A stretch of DNA of 64,000 nt from NCBI RefSeq assembly GCF_047807365.1, contig NZ_JBLOUI010000002.1, forward strand, positions 62,001-126,000, read 5' to 3'. The position numbers and the translations under genes are program-made. Below are positions 34,080 through 43,366 of the stretch, one piece after another (the first letter of the stretch is position 1; each line of letters starts with the position of its first letter). The notes below the pieces were generated by a model that ran no database searches, had not been told where the DNA came from, and saw only the letters and a list, made by a program, of their open reading frames with translations. The DNA comes from Peptacetobacter sp900539645. Its GTDB lineage: Bacteria > Bacillota > Clostridia > Peptostreptococcales > Peptostreptococcaceae.

Positions 34080-36218
34080 TTAGTTATTTAATCCTAATTT
34101 AGTTACAACTTTTTCCATTACTGTTCTAGCTACACCATTACCTATCTGGTATACAGTTCCATCTACAGATTTATTAGAGTTTAATACTAACTGATTTAAC
34201 TGTTCATCAGATATTTTATCTGTTGCTAGTACTATTGGAGCAGCTGGATTTGTTGCTGCATTTGATGAAGCAAATATAGCAGCTGGTAAAGCATCTACTA
34301 ATTCAGATTTATTTCTCTGACCATCTTTTGCTATTAATGCGTCTTCAAATCCTTTGTGATATTTTTTGATTACTAATGCATTAGTTTCAAATCTATTTTT
34401 ACCATTTAATCTTGAAACAGATCCATTATCAACTAGTTCTTTTAAAGCATCTTCTGTTGATTTTGGAACTACACCTTCTCCACCAACTATTTCTACTTTA
34501 TTGTATTCAGATACTTCATTTACACCTACAGTAGATAAACCTTTATCTGATTTAGAAACTATTATAGGTCTTCCTTTTTTAGCTGCTGTAGCTGCTATTG
34601 ACATAGCATCAGCTTCACCATTAGCACCTACTAAAAATGCTTCAGTTGCATTCATTTTATCAGCTACTGCTAATGAAGTTTCTTCTCTGTTATCTCCAGA
34701 TATTCTTTTAACTTTTACCCCTATTTCTCTTAATTCATTTACAACTGAATTAGATACTACAGCTTCTCCGCCTATTATTGTCACTGTAACGTTTTTTAAG
34801 TTTCCAACAGTAGTATTTCCTATTAACTCTTTCATAAAAGCTTTTGTTTCTTTAGGAAGAGTGTTTTCAGCTGTTAATAATATAGGTGCATTCATCTGTT
34901 TTGCATATGGTGCTGCTGCAAGTCCGTCTACTAATGCATTTCCATTTACTAATACAAGATTAGTATTATCTGCATATACACCATTCCGGTTATGATACTG
35001 GCTATCTCCAGCTATATAAGTTTTAGCTATTTCAACAGCTGTTGCATATCTATTTTCTCCTGCTAATAATTCAACATTAGCTTTTCTATTATATAACCAT
35101 TTTCTTAAAGTTGATATTTTATTTATGTGTAATGAATCTCCTAAAACTTTAACTATATGTCTAGCTCCATTAGCATCTACTAAAGTAACAACAAAATATC
35201 TTTCTGTACCTTTTCCTTCTTTAACAACATCTACACTTTGAGTCGTAGCTGTATTTCCGTCATTTTCAAGTAATTTAACAGCATTCATTAATTCATGACC
35301 TTTTTCTGTTAACATGAATCCATCGTATAAATCATCTACTTTTACTGTATAGTTCATATCACCATTTAATATTTTAACTTCATGAACTAATTTAGCATTT
35401 TTACCAGCTATTGAAACTGGATCTTTTGAACCTTCTTTTTTTGCAGCTTCAAATCCTGCAATATTCCCCTGTACATACGCTTTATCAACGCCATTGTATG
35501 AAACAGAATCACCTTTAACTTCTGCAAGTACATTACCTTTTGCATCTACTGGTTTACCGAATGTTAATTTATCAGTTCCAACAGCACATTCTATTTTATT
35601 AAATTCTCCATTTGAATTTTTTGAACCTAATGTAACAACAACTTTAGAATCATTTTCTTTTAATTCTAAATTAGTTACCCAGCCCTCTGTTACAGCTTTA
35701 GATAATCCTGGATATTTTGTTATAGCATCAGCTTTTTTGTCTTCTGCTGCATTATTAAAAGCTTTAACATCAGCTACTAAGTCAGCAAAATCTTTAGCTT
35801 CGTATTTTATATTTTCACCATTAACTACATCTTTAGAGAAGAATTCTCCATTTTTTTCTATGCTTCCTAATTCATATACCTTTACTGTATATATTCTAGT
35901 AGCATCTAATTTCTTTAATACATTTGCATCAGAGTACACTTTTATTTTTTTGTTATCTGATAAAGTATATTCAGTTGCTGATACATTAGATATTGATACA
36001 TCTTTTCCACCTTCATCTAATATAGAGAATCTATATACTGATTTTCCTGCTTCAACATCTGTTGCATGGTATTTTTTAGAGTTCATTAATGTTTCTAATT
36101 TATCTATTAATAATCCCATTTTTCCATGTGTTGTTTCTGCTGTTTCTGCTAACACTGGCGCTACTGCACTCGCTAACATCGCTCCTGCCATTACTACTGA
36201 TAATCTTTTCTTATTCAT
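34080..36218 (-). CDS. Silent S-layer protein gene slp2
   Basis: 712 residues. The signal peptide is identical to slp1 up to about residue 22, and then the variable region (about 25-375) is unrelated at the sequence level except for the LYDGFMLTEKG motif. Three CWB2 repeats begin at about 380 (LAGENRYATAV, ISGDNREETSLAV, LNGKNRFETNALV). The gene is intact but carries only the shared 5' repeat and no -35, so it should be silent where it stands. It is the nearest donor: inversion between its 5' repeat and that of slp1 would place it at the promoter. Confidence 0.9.
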   Translation of the reverse strand: MNKKRLSVVMAGAMLASAVAPVLAETAETTHGKMGLLIDKLETLMNSKKYHATDVEAGKSVYRFSILDEGGKDVSISNVSATEYTLSDNKKIKVYSDANVLKKLDATRIYTVKVYELGSIEKNGEFFSKDVVNGENIKYEAKDFADLVADVKAFNNAAEDKKADAITKYPGLSKAVTEGWVTNLELKENDSKVVVTLGSKNSNGEFNKIECAVGTDKLTFGKPVDAKGNVLAEVKGDSVSYNGVDKAYVQGNIAGFEAAKKEGSKDPVSIAGKNAKLVHEVKILNGDMNYTVKVDDLYDGFMLTEKGHELMNAVKLLENDGNTATTQSVDVVKEGKGTERYFVVTLVDANGARHIVKVLGDSLHINKISTLRKWLYNRKANVELLAGENRYATAVEIAKTYIAGDSQYHNRNGVYADNTNLVLVNGNALVDGLAAAPYAKQMNAPILLTAENTLPKETKAFMKELIGNTTVGNLKNVTVTIIGGEAVVSNSVVNELREIGVKVKRISGDNREETSLAVADKMNATEAFLVGANGEADAMSIAATAAKKGRPIIVSKSDKGLSTVGVNEVSEYNKVEIVGGEGVVPKSTEDALKELVDNGSVSRLNGKNRFETNALVIKKYHKGFEDALIAKDGQRNKSELVDALPAAIFASSNAATNPAAPIVLATDKISDEQLNQLVLNSNKSVDGTVYQIGNGVARTVMEKVVTKLGLNN

Positions 36219-36325
36219 TATCTTTTTACCTCCGTTTTCCTTTTTTATTCGTTACATCTCTTTTTTTCTCTATTCTCTTGCTCTTTCGACGCAATTCTTT
36301 ATTCTTCCACAGTTTTATTGTACTA
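36153..36325 (-). repeat. 5' conserved repeat, slp2 copy
   Basis: Inverted relative to the copy at 30967. The identity runs from the signal-peptide codons through the UTR to TAGTACAAT, then breaks into GC-rich sequence (GCGCGTTAG) where the -35 would be. Confidence 0.85.
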
Positions 36326-36413
36326 ACGCGCACTCCCTAAAATATAAACTTAAAAAAGTTTATCAGTTTTAAATATTAATAAAAAATATATGGACACTAT
36401 TTGAATAGTAATC

Positions 36414-36615
36414 AAAATGTATCGATTAATAATATAAAATGTATCAATTTATAGTAAATATAGAAAATATATAGTTAAAATGTATCGATTTATGTTATTA
36501 CATAAATAATAGTAGTTAAAATGTATCAATTTATGTTATTATATAAATAATAGTAGTTAAAATGTATCGATTACTCTAATAATCATCTAAGTTAAATTGA
36601 ATCGATACATTTTAA
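36414..36615. repeat. Iteron-like cluster upstream of AlbA/HATPase gene 1
   Basis: Five direct copies of AAAATGTATCRATT at 36414, 36436, 36477, 36518 and 36559, plus one inverted copy at 36601. The last three direct copies recur every 41 bases with conserved spacer sequence. They end 30 bases before the regulator gene, so autoregulation by that gene's product is the simplest reading. Confidence 0.7.
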
Positions 36616-36644
36616 ATAACTTTATTACGAAAAGAGGAGTAATT

Positions 36645-38429
36645 ATGGATATAAATAAATTTTTTGAAGGAGTAGATATTGAGTGTAAAGAATCTAGTGA
36701 CACATTACCTAGAGATCTTTGGGAGACATACTCAGCATTTGCAAATACAAAAGGTGGTACAATATTTCTTGGAGTAAAAGAAAAGAATGGTGAATTTTCA
36801 GTATCTGGAGTAAAAAGTGTAGACAAGGTAGTTAAAGAATTATGGGATAATTTAAATAATAGTAAGAAAGTTAGTGCGAATATTATCTCTGACAGAGATG
36901 TGATAATTGAAGATATTGATGGAAAAAGTATTATCAAAATAGTTGTTCCTAGAGCTGATAGGAGAGATAAACCTGTATTTATTGGTGAAAATCCATACAA
37001 TGATAGCAAACACTCTGGTACATTTAGACGAAATCATAGCGGAGACTATAAATGTAGTAGACAAGAGATTATTAGGATGATTGCTGATTCAAATGATATT
37101 TCGCAAGATAGTGTTGTTTTGGAAGGATTTACAATAAATGATTTAAATTTAGACAGTATTAATAGTTATAAAAATAGGTTAGAGAGCAAAAATTCTTCTC
37201 ATCCATGGCTTGCTCTTGATTTAAAGAACTTCTTGTATAAAATTGGAGCTTATGGAAAAAATAGGTCTAATAATACAGAAGGTGTTACATACGCAGGTCT
37301 TTTAATGTTTGGTGAAGAAAGAGAGATTTGTGATGAGTTTCCTAAGTATTTTCTAGATTATAGAGAAAAAAGCAGTGATTCTAGTTTAAGATGGGAAAAT
37401 AGAATAACATCAAGCGATGGACTTTGGAGTGGAAATATTTTTGATTTTTATTTTAAGGTAGTAAATAAATTGACTTCTGATTTGAAAGTTCCTTTTAAGT
37501 TGGTCAATGGTGTTAGAAAAGATGATACTGAATTACACGAAGCACTTAGGGAAGCACTTGCAAATACTTTAATTCACACAGACTATAGAGTTGAGAGAGG
37601 GATTGTTATTGAAAAAGGGGAGAACTATTTCAAATTTTCTAATCCTGGTACTTTGCGAATTAGTATTGGTGAGGCTTTAAACGGTGGAATTAGTGATCCT
37701 AGAAATGAAAATATTTTTAAGATGTTTAATTTGATTGGTGTTGGTGAAAGAGCTGGATCTGGTATAGAAAAAATTCAAAAGGCTTGGAACGACGAGAATT
37801 GGATTAGTCCTCAGCTAGACGAAAACTTTGCTCCAGATAGAGTGGAGCTTTTGTTAAAGATGGAAAATAATAATGTAGCTGATAATATAGAAAATAATAC
37901 TAATACTATTGTAGATAATCTTTCAAATATTGATAATAAAGTAAATAATAGAGAAATTTTAAATGATGTGTTTCTAAGTAGTTTTACGGATGATGAAATA
38001 AAAGTACTAGCATTGGCAAGTGTAAATAACAGTATAAATAATACAACAGTACAAAATCTTCTAGGTAAAAATTCTAAAGAGGTACATAGCATTTTAAAAA
38101 ATTTAGTTAGACGAAATGTATTTAAAACATCAGGGCTTGGAAGAGGCGTAGAGTACAAACTTAATAAAAATATTAAAAATATAATTGATAGTAAAAACTT
38201 TGACTTTAATAAATTAGAGAAAAACTCTTTGAGTGATGAACAATTAAAAGTTATTGAACTTATTAAGGAGAATGGATTTATTTCTTCTAAAATAGCTACT
38301 GATAGGCTAGGTATTAGCAAGAGAAAGTCTGTTATTATTTTTAATTCTTTAATTGATAAAGGAATTATTGACAGAATTGGAGCTGGCTCAAGCACTAGAT
38401 ATGTTTTAAAAGAAGAAAATGAAAAATAG
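36645..38429 (+). CDS. AlbA_2 (Schlafen-type) and HATPase regulator, copy 1
   Basis: 594 residues. N-terminal AlbA_2 domain, about 5-130, with ECKESSDTLPRDLWETYSAFAN and GGTIFLGV. Middle region about 150-400 resembles the RecG-like HATPase_c_4 segment (LHEALREALANTLIHTDY, FKFSNPGTLRI, GERAGSGIEKI). The C-terminus has two winged-helix-like parts (about 455-520 and 540-594). Such proteins are annotated as putative transcriptional regulators and some belong to defence or toxin loci. AAGAGGAG precedes the ATG at 36645. It shares domain order with 48584-50347 at moderate similarity. Confidence 0.8.
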   Translation: MDINKFFEGVDIECKESSDTLPRDLWETYSAFANTKGGTIFLGVKEKNGEFSVSGVKSVDKVVKELWDNLNNSKKVSANIISDRDVIIEDIDGKSIIKIVVPRADRRDKPVFIGENPYNDSKHSGTFRRNHSGDYKCSRQEIIRMIADSNDISQDSVVLEGFTINDLNLDSINSYKNRLESKNSSHPWLALDLKNFLYKIGAYGKNRSNNTEGVTYAGLLMFGEEREICDEFPKYFLDYREKSSDSSLRWENRITSSDGLWSGNIFDFYFKVVNKLTSDLKVPFKLVNGVRKDDTELHEALREALANTLIHTDYRVERGIVIEKGENYFKFSNPGTLRISIGEALNGGISDPRNENIFKMFNLIGVGERAGSGIEKIQKAWNDENWISPQLDENFAPDRVELLLKMENNNVADNIENNTNTIVDNLSNIDNKVNNREILNDVFLSSFTDDEIKVLALASVNNSINNTTVQNLLGKNSKEVHSILKNLVRRNVFKTSGLGRGVEYKLNKNIKNIIDSKNFDFNKLEKNSLSDEQLKVIELIKENGFISSKIATDRLGISKRKSVIIFNSLIDKGIIDRIGAGSSTRYVLKEENEK

Positions 38430-38430
38430 A

Positions 38431-38495
38431 GAACGTATGTTTGTAGTAGGTTACAAAGTCAAAAATAGACTTACAACAGCAAGCCTATTTTTGAC
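38431..38495 (+). repeat. Module-edge unit between AlbA gene 1 and slp3
   Basis: GAACGTATGTTTGT starts one base after the AlbA stop codon. It is followed by the hairpin CAAAAATAGACTT/AAGCCTATTTTTG and a T-run. The hairpin can serve as the AlbA terminator. Confidence 0.75.
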
Positions 38496-38593
38496 TTTTT
38501 TTGTATACTTTTAAAACTTTTGAAATAATGTAAAAGAAAAGACGAGGAAAATTTCCTCGTCTTTAGTATGTAAATTTAATTATTTACTTTTAA

Positions 38594-40768
38594 TTATCTG
38601 TTAGTTAAGCCTAAGTTTTCAGCTATAGTTTTAACAACATCTCTTGCTACACCATGTCCTACCTGGTATAATGCAAATGATTTTTTAGCGTTTAATTCTA
38701 ATGCATTTTCCTGTTCTTTAGATAATTTATCTGTAGCAAGTACTATTGGAGCATCTTTTTTAGCTGCCATATTTGCTGCTGCTAATGCGTCAACTAATTC
38801 CATTTTGTTTCTCTGTCCATCTTTTGCTACTATAACGTTTTTAGCTTCTCCTATATAAGAACCTTTGTAGAATTTCTTGATTATTTCTGCATTTGTAGCT
38901 TTTCTGTTTGCTCCAGCTATTCTCTGAACACCTTCAGCTTCAGCTTTTATTGCATTGTAATCTGCTTTAGATACTACAGATTCTCCACCTATTATAGTAA
39001 CTTTTTTACCTTTTAATTCATATGTTGCATCTTCTGAGATTCCACCATTTTTAGCTACTACTATTGGAAGTTCTTTTTCTGCAGCTACTGATGCTATTGA
39101 CATTGCATCGGCTTCACCCTGAGCACCTACTACGAATACTTCATCTTTATCATTCATTGCATCTAATACTTCTAATGAAGTTTCTTCTCTGTTGTCTCCA
39201 TCGTATCTTACTACGTCAAATCCTAATCCTCTTAACTGTCTTTCTAATCCTTTAGATAAAACAGCTTCTCCACCTACTAAGTGTATTTTAGCTGATTTTT
39301 CTCCACCTACTAAATGGTCTGCCATTAATTCTTTTAAGAATTTATATGTAGCTGTTGGTAATTTGTCTGCTTCTGTTAATAATACAGGAGCTTCTTCCTG
39401 TGCTGCTAAAGGAGCTGCAGCAAGTCCATCTACTAATGCGTTTCCATTTACTAATACTATATCATCTATTTTTTTAGTAGCAGACTGAGGATTTTTTACA
39501 CCTTTTATTCCAGCGTATTCTTTTGCTATTTCTACTGCTGTTTCATATCTGTTATCTCCTGCTAATACGTCAACTCTAGCTTTTGCATTAACCATCCAAG
39601 CAGTTACTCTAGCCATGTTCTGTTTATCTGTTCCTGTTATAGTATATAATTCTTCAGATAAACCATTAGCTGCTTTTTCTCCTAATTTTACTTCAACTTT
39701 ATATCCGTTGCTGTATTTCTTTAATTTATTTAATATTTCAGTTTCAAGATTTTTTAATGCTTCTTCATCTTTATCTAAATTACTATTAACTGTGTAGTAT
39801 TCACCACTTTTATCACTTATAACTATTTTAACATCTCTACCTACAGAAACAGATTCTTTTAACATTGTGAAGAATTCCTGTCCTTTTTCTGTTAAGAATA
39901 ATCCATCATATAAATCTGTTAAATCATAGTTATATCCACCAGGAGTTATTGTATATTCTTTTACTAATTCTGAAGATAAAGCTATGTGTCCATCTCCTAC
40001 TAATACATCAGTTGGAACAAATCCGTAGAAGTCTTCTATTGCTACTGGATTATCGCAATCTAATAACTGAGCTTCATTAGTCTGAGCTTCATCAGTATAG
40101 TATGATAAAGTTTTCCAATCTTTACCAGCTCCAGTTGTGAATTTTAATTCTACATCTCCAGGTTTTATTGTCATTGTATCCTGTTCATCTAGTCCAGGTA
40201 TTTTTGTATCTTTAACAAATTTTATAGTGAATTCTTTGCTTATTTCATCATATTTAGCATATTCAACTATTTTTTTATACTGGTCATCTACTACTGGTTT
40301 ATTATTATTATCTTTTTTACCTGCTGAATAGAATACTTTGTTTGCTAATTCTTTTAATTCAGCTTCTGTATAAGTTTCAAATGCACCTTCTTTGTATTCG
40401 TAGTGATATAATTTACCATCAACTTCTTTAAATCCTCTTGAGTATACTCTTACAACATCTCCAGCATCTAAAGTTCTGAATACTTTCTGCCAATCTTCCT
40501 GACTAGATTTTTCTGTTAATCCTGTATCTACTTTGTTTACATATATTTTATATACAGACTGATTTCTTACATCTGGTTTTCCTGCTGGTGCATTCTTTTT
40601 ATCATTTGCGAATAAATTTTTCTGCACTAATTCTCTTAATTCTTTCTGAAGTAGACCAGTTTCATTTGCTGATACTTCACTCTTCTGCACTTCTGCTGCC
40701 ATCACTGGCGCTACTGCACTCGCTAACATCGCTCCTGCCATTACTACTGATAATCTTTTCTTATTCAT
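38594..40768 (-). CDS. Silent S-layer protein gene slp3
   Basis: 724 residues: shared signal peptide, a unique variable region to about 390 containing LYDGLFLTEKG, and CWB2 repeats from about 397 (LAGDNRYETAV, YDGDNREETSLEV, IAGANRKATNAEI). The frame is intact. Its 5' repeat ends at AATAAAACTG, so even the -10 hexamer is altered here. The broken copy at 57952-59025 is its closest relative in the window by eye. Confidence 0.9.
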   Translation of the reverse strand: MNKKRLSVVMAGAMLASAVAPVMAAEVQKSEVSANETGLLQKELRELVQKNLFANDKKNAPAGKPDVRNQSVYKIYVNKVDTGLTEKSSQEDWQKVFRTLDAGDVVRVYSRGFKEVDGKLYHYEYKEGAFETYTEAELKELANKVFYSAGKKDNNNKPVVDDQYKKIVEYAKYDEISKEFTIKFVKDTKIPGLDEQDTMTIKPGDVELKFTTGAGKDWKTLSYYTDEAQTNEAQLLDCDNPVAIEDFYGFVPTDVLVGDGHIALSSELVKEYTITPGGYNYDLTDLYDGLFLTEKGQEFFTMLKESVSVGRDVKIVISDKSGEYYTVNSNLDKDEEALKNLETEILNKLKKYSNGYKVEVKLGEKAANGLSEELYTITGTDKQNMARVTAWMVNAKARVDVLAGDNRYETAVEIAKEYAGIKGVKNPQSATKKIDDIVLVNGNALVDGLAAAPLAAQEEAPVLLTEADKLPTATYKFLKELMADHLVGGEKSAKIHLVGGEAVLSKGLERQLRGLGFDVVRYDGDNREETSLEVLDAMNDKDEVFVVGAQGEADAMSIASVAAEKELPIVVAKNGGISEDATYELKGKKVTIIGGESVVSKADYNAIKAEAEGVQRIAGANRKATNAEIIKKFYKGSYIGEAKNVIVAKDGQRNKMELVDALAAANMAAKKDAPIVLATDKLSKEQENALELNAKKSFALYQVGHGVARDVVKTIAENLGLTNR

Positions 40769-40869
40769 TATCTTTTTACCTCCGTTTTCCTTTTTTATTC
40801 GTTACATCTCTTTTTTTCTCTATTCTCTTGCTCTTTCGACGCAATTCTTTATTCTTCCACAGTTTTATT
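40695..40869 (-). repeat. 5' conserved repeat, slp3 copy
   Basis: Reads as identical to the other copies from GCTGCC in the signal-peptide codons to AATAAAACTG. Beyond this the sense-strand sequence is TTCATTCCGTC instead of the TAGTAC found at the expression site. Confidence 0.85.
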
Positions 40870-41052
40870 TGACGGAATGAACACAACCACAAACTTTAAT
40901 TTGAAGACAGAATATTAAACAAACCCCAGAACAACCTATTTTCATAATATTTCATACAAAAAATATGAAATATTATGAAAAAGTGATATTATATATAATA
41001 TAAAGCAAAATAATATTCAACTAAAAATAAACTACAAAGAAGGTGAAAATAT

Positions 41053-42456
41053 ATGAAAGAATTTATACGAATAGTAGGTATAACAATAGAAGGAATAAAA
41101 AACGTATGCTACGGATCTATAAAAATCAATAGTTTAAATGAAATAGAAAATAACAATTTTTTAGAATCTGGATCTATTCTTGGGATTTATGGACAAAATG
41201 GTTCTGGAAAATCAACAGTACTTGAAGCCACAGATATTTTAAAATCTATACTAGAAGGAAAAAAACTTCCTGATTACATAGGAAGTATGATTAATACAAG
41301 TACAAATAAAGCGAAATTAGAATATAATTTTTATGTAGATTGTGATGAATTCAAAGGATTAGTAGATTATAACTTTGAAATTATTCAATCTAAAGATGAG
41401 TTTTCTGATGATAAGAATAGTACTAAATATATTATAGATTATGAAAAATTGACACTTAAAAAATTTAAAGATGGTAAATGGATTAGAAAGAGAACTTTAT
41501 TTGAAGCTAATTCTGGAAAAATTACTTATTCAAAGATTAAAAAAACTATATCAAAAGATACAATGATGTTTTCAGACGTATTGTATGGACTAAATCCAGA
41601 CGCGTCATTAATATTTGGAAATGGTGCAAAAGATAGAATAGCTGAAGAAATGGCAAGTAAAGATGATAAAGATTTACTTTGGGCTGTTAGAATACTTAAA
41701 TATTTTTCTGTTAGAGATTTGATTATAATAAAAAATGATGCAATGGGAAGCATATATCTTGATAAATTTGTTTCACTTAATTTATATTTACAGGATAGTG
41801 AAAAATTAAAAAGGGGAAGGATAGCAATTAATTTATTTGAACCAAATATTTTACCAATAAATGTATTTGAAGATGTCAAAAGCGTAGTTAAACAGATTAG
41901 CATTATTATAAAATCTCTTGTTCCTTCTCTTGAAATAGGAATTGTAAATGAGAAGAATCAGCTTACAAAAGATGGTGAAGAAGGAATTAGTTTTGAATTA
42001 GTTAGTATAAGAGATGGAAAAAATATTCCGCTTGTATATGAATCAGAAGGTATAAAACGAATTATATCTATAACAAGTGCACTTGTTGCAGCATATAATA
42101 AAGAATCTGTTTGTTTGATGGTTGATGAGTTTGATTCAGGTATACATGAATATTTACTAGGAGAAATATTAAGTATATTCAATGATTCGGCAAAAGGTCA
42201 GTTTATATTCACTTCACATAATTTAAGACCACTTGAAAAACTTCCATATAAGTCTATTATTTTTACAACTGTTAATCCAGATAATAGGTATATTTATCTT
42301 TCTGGAGTAAACTCAAATAATAATATTAGGGATTTTTATTATTCTGCAATATTACTTGGTGGTCAGGAAGAAGATATATATAGCGAAACTAGAGATTATA
42401 GGATAGAAAAAGCATTTAGAAAGGCAGGTAAACTTTATGGTAAAGAAGAAAATTAA
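41053..42456 (+). CDS. AAA ATPase of a two-gene ATPase-TOPRIM system
   Basis: A 467-residue ABC-type/AAA_15 ATPase. Walker A GQNGSGKST at about 48-56, Walker B VCLMVDEFDSGIHEY about 355, and FIFTSHNLRPL after it. This fold drives OLD-, PARIS- and RloA-type antiphage systems. Its 3' end overlaps the next gene by 20 bases, so the two are coupled. GAAGGTG precedes the ATG. A defence role is inference from family and partner. Confidence 0.8.
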   Translation: MKEFIRIVGITIEGIKNVCYGSIKINSLNEIENNNFLESGSILGIYGQNGSGKSTVLEATDILKSILEGKKLPDYIGSMINTSTNKAKLEYNFYVDCDEFKGLVDYNFEIIQSKDEFSDDKNSTKYIIDYEKLTLKKFKDGKWIRKRTLFEANSGKITYSKIKKTISKDTMMFSDVLYGLNPDASLIFGNGAKDRIAEEMASKDDKDLLWAVRILKYFSVRDLIIIKNDAMGSIYLDKFVSLNLYLQDSEKLKRGRIAINLFEPNILPINVFEDVKSVVKQISIIIKSLVPSLEIGIVNEKNQLTKDGEEGISFELVSIRDGKNIPLVYESEGIKRIISITSALVAAYNKESVCLMVDEFDSGIHEYLLGEILSIFNDSAKGQFIFTSHNLRPLEKLPYKSIIFTTVNPDNRYIYLSGVNSNNNIRDFYYSAILLGGQEEDIYSETRDYRIEKAFRKAGKLYGKEEN

Positions 42457-43189
42457 ACCTAAGAAAAAAGTCTTTCTGCTTATGGTTGAAGGAAAAAGTG
42501 ATAGAGTAGCATTAAAACCTATAATTTCAGAACTTATAAACGATACAGTATTCTTTAAGGTTGTAGGATGTGATCTTTCTTCAAATAATTCTAAAGAATA
42601 TAAGAGTAAAACTCTTGTTGAGTTAATAGAAATAGAACTTCAGTTATTTTTATTTGAGAATAGAGGAATTTCAAGGGATGATATAGAGAAAATAGTAGTA
42701 ATATCAGATACTGATGGATGTTATGTTCCAGATGAAGCTGTATATTATTCTGAAATAGATGGAGAACTTAGATATGAAGATGATGGAATATATACAAATA
42801 ATGTAGAAAATATTAGAAAAAGAAATAAGTTTAAATCAAATAAACTTGAACCAGTTATAAAAGGTGAAAAGTGCGGAGATATTCCATTGGAAATTTATTA
42901 TTTTTCTTGTAATTTAGACCATGTTATTCATGGTGAGAGAAATATGGATGGCTCTAAAAAAGTAGGTTCAGCTGAAGATTTTGCAGATTCTTATGATGGT
43001 GAGGAAGAAAAGTTTGTTGAATTTATAGATGAGTTTGGAGAAGAGAAGAAGTTTTCAGCCTCTTGGAACTTTATAAAAAAAGGTCTCAATTCTTTGTTAA
43101 GATATTCTAATATGAATGTTTTCTTTATAAATAATATAGAATATTTTAATAGTGAAGCTAAAGAAATAATTTCTAAGTGTAATGAATAG
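42437..43189 (+). CDS. TOPRIM-like nuclease partner of the ATPase
   Basis: 250 residues. It opens with a Lys-rich start, then FLLMVEGKSDRVALKPII (the acidic TOPRIM element) and VVISDTDGCYV (the DxD element) about 95, which together fit a TOPRIM-type nuclease like those paired with ATPases in PARIS and OLD-like systems. I cannot tell which named system this belongs to. Start codon overlaps the ATPase gene. A module-edge unit follows. Confidence 0.7.
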   Translation: MVKKKIKPKKKVFLLMVEGKSDRVALKPIISELINDTVFFKVVGCDLSSNNSKEYKSKTLVELIEIELQLFLFENRGISRDDIEKIVVISDTDGCYVPDEAVYYSEIDGELRYEDDGIYTNNVENIRKRNKFKSNKLEPVIKGEKCGDIPLEIYYFSCNLDHVIHGERNMDGSKKVGSAEDFADSYDGEEEKFVEFIDEFGEEKKFSASWNFIKKGLNSLLRYSNMNVFFINNIEYFNSEAKEIISKCNE

Positions 43190-43216
43190 TTAGATTTAGA
43201 TAAAAACAATTATACA

Positions 43217-43281
43217 GAACATATGTTTTTGTAGTAACATTAAAACAAAAATAGACTTACAAAAGCAAGTCTATTTTTGTT
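43217..43281 (+). repeat. Module-edge unit between the TOPRIM gene and slp4
   Basis: GAACATATGTTT at 43217, then hairpin CAAAAATAGACTT/AAGTCTATTTTTG ending near 43280, followed by six T. Confidence 0.75.
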
Positions 43282-43366
43282 TTTTAGGCTTTGTAAAAAA
43301 GAAAAGACGAGATAATAACCTCTCGCCTTTAGATTTTATATCAACTTGTAGTTAGTTTAAATTTAA

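Noticed and set aside
36089..36340. Plus-strand hydrophobic frames recurring beside each silent S-layer start (also near 40588, 45310, 48045 and 55802)
   Set aside because: They are antisense readings of the shared signal-peptide and UTR repeat. Their similarity to each other only reflects that repeat.
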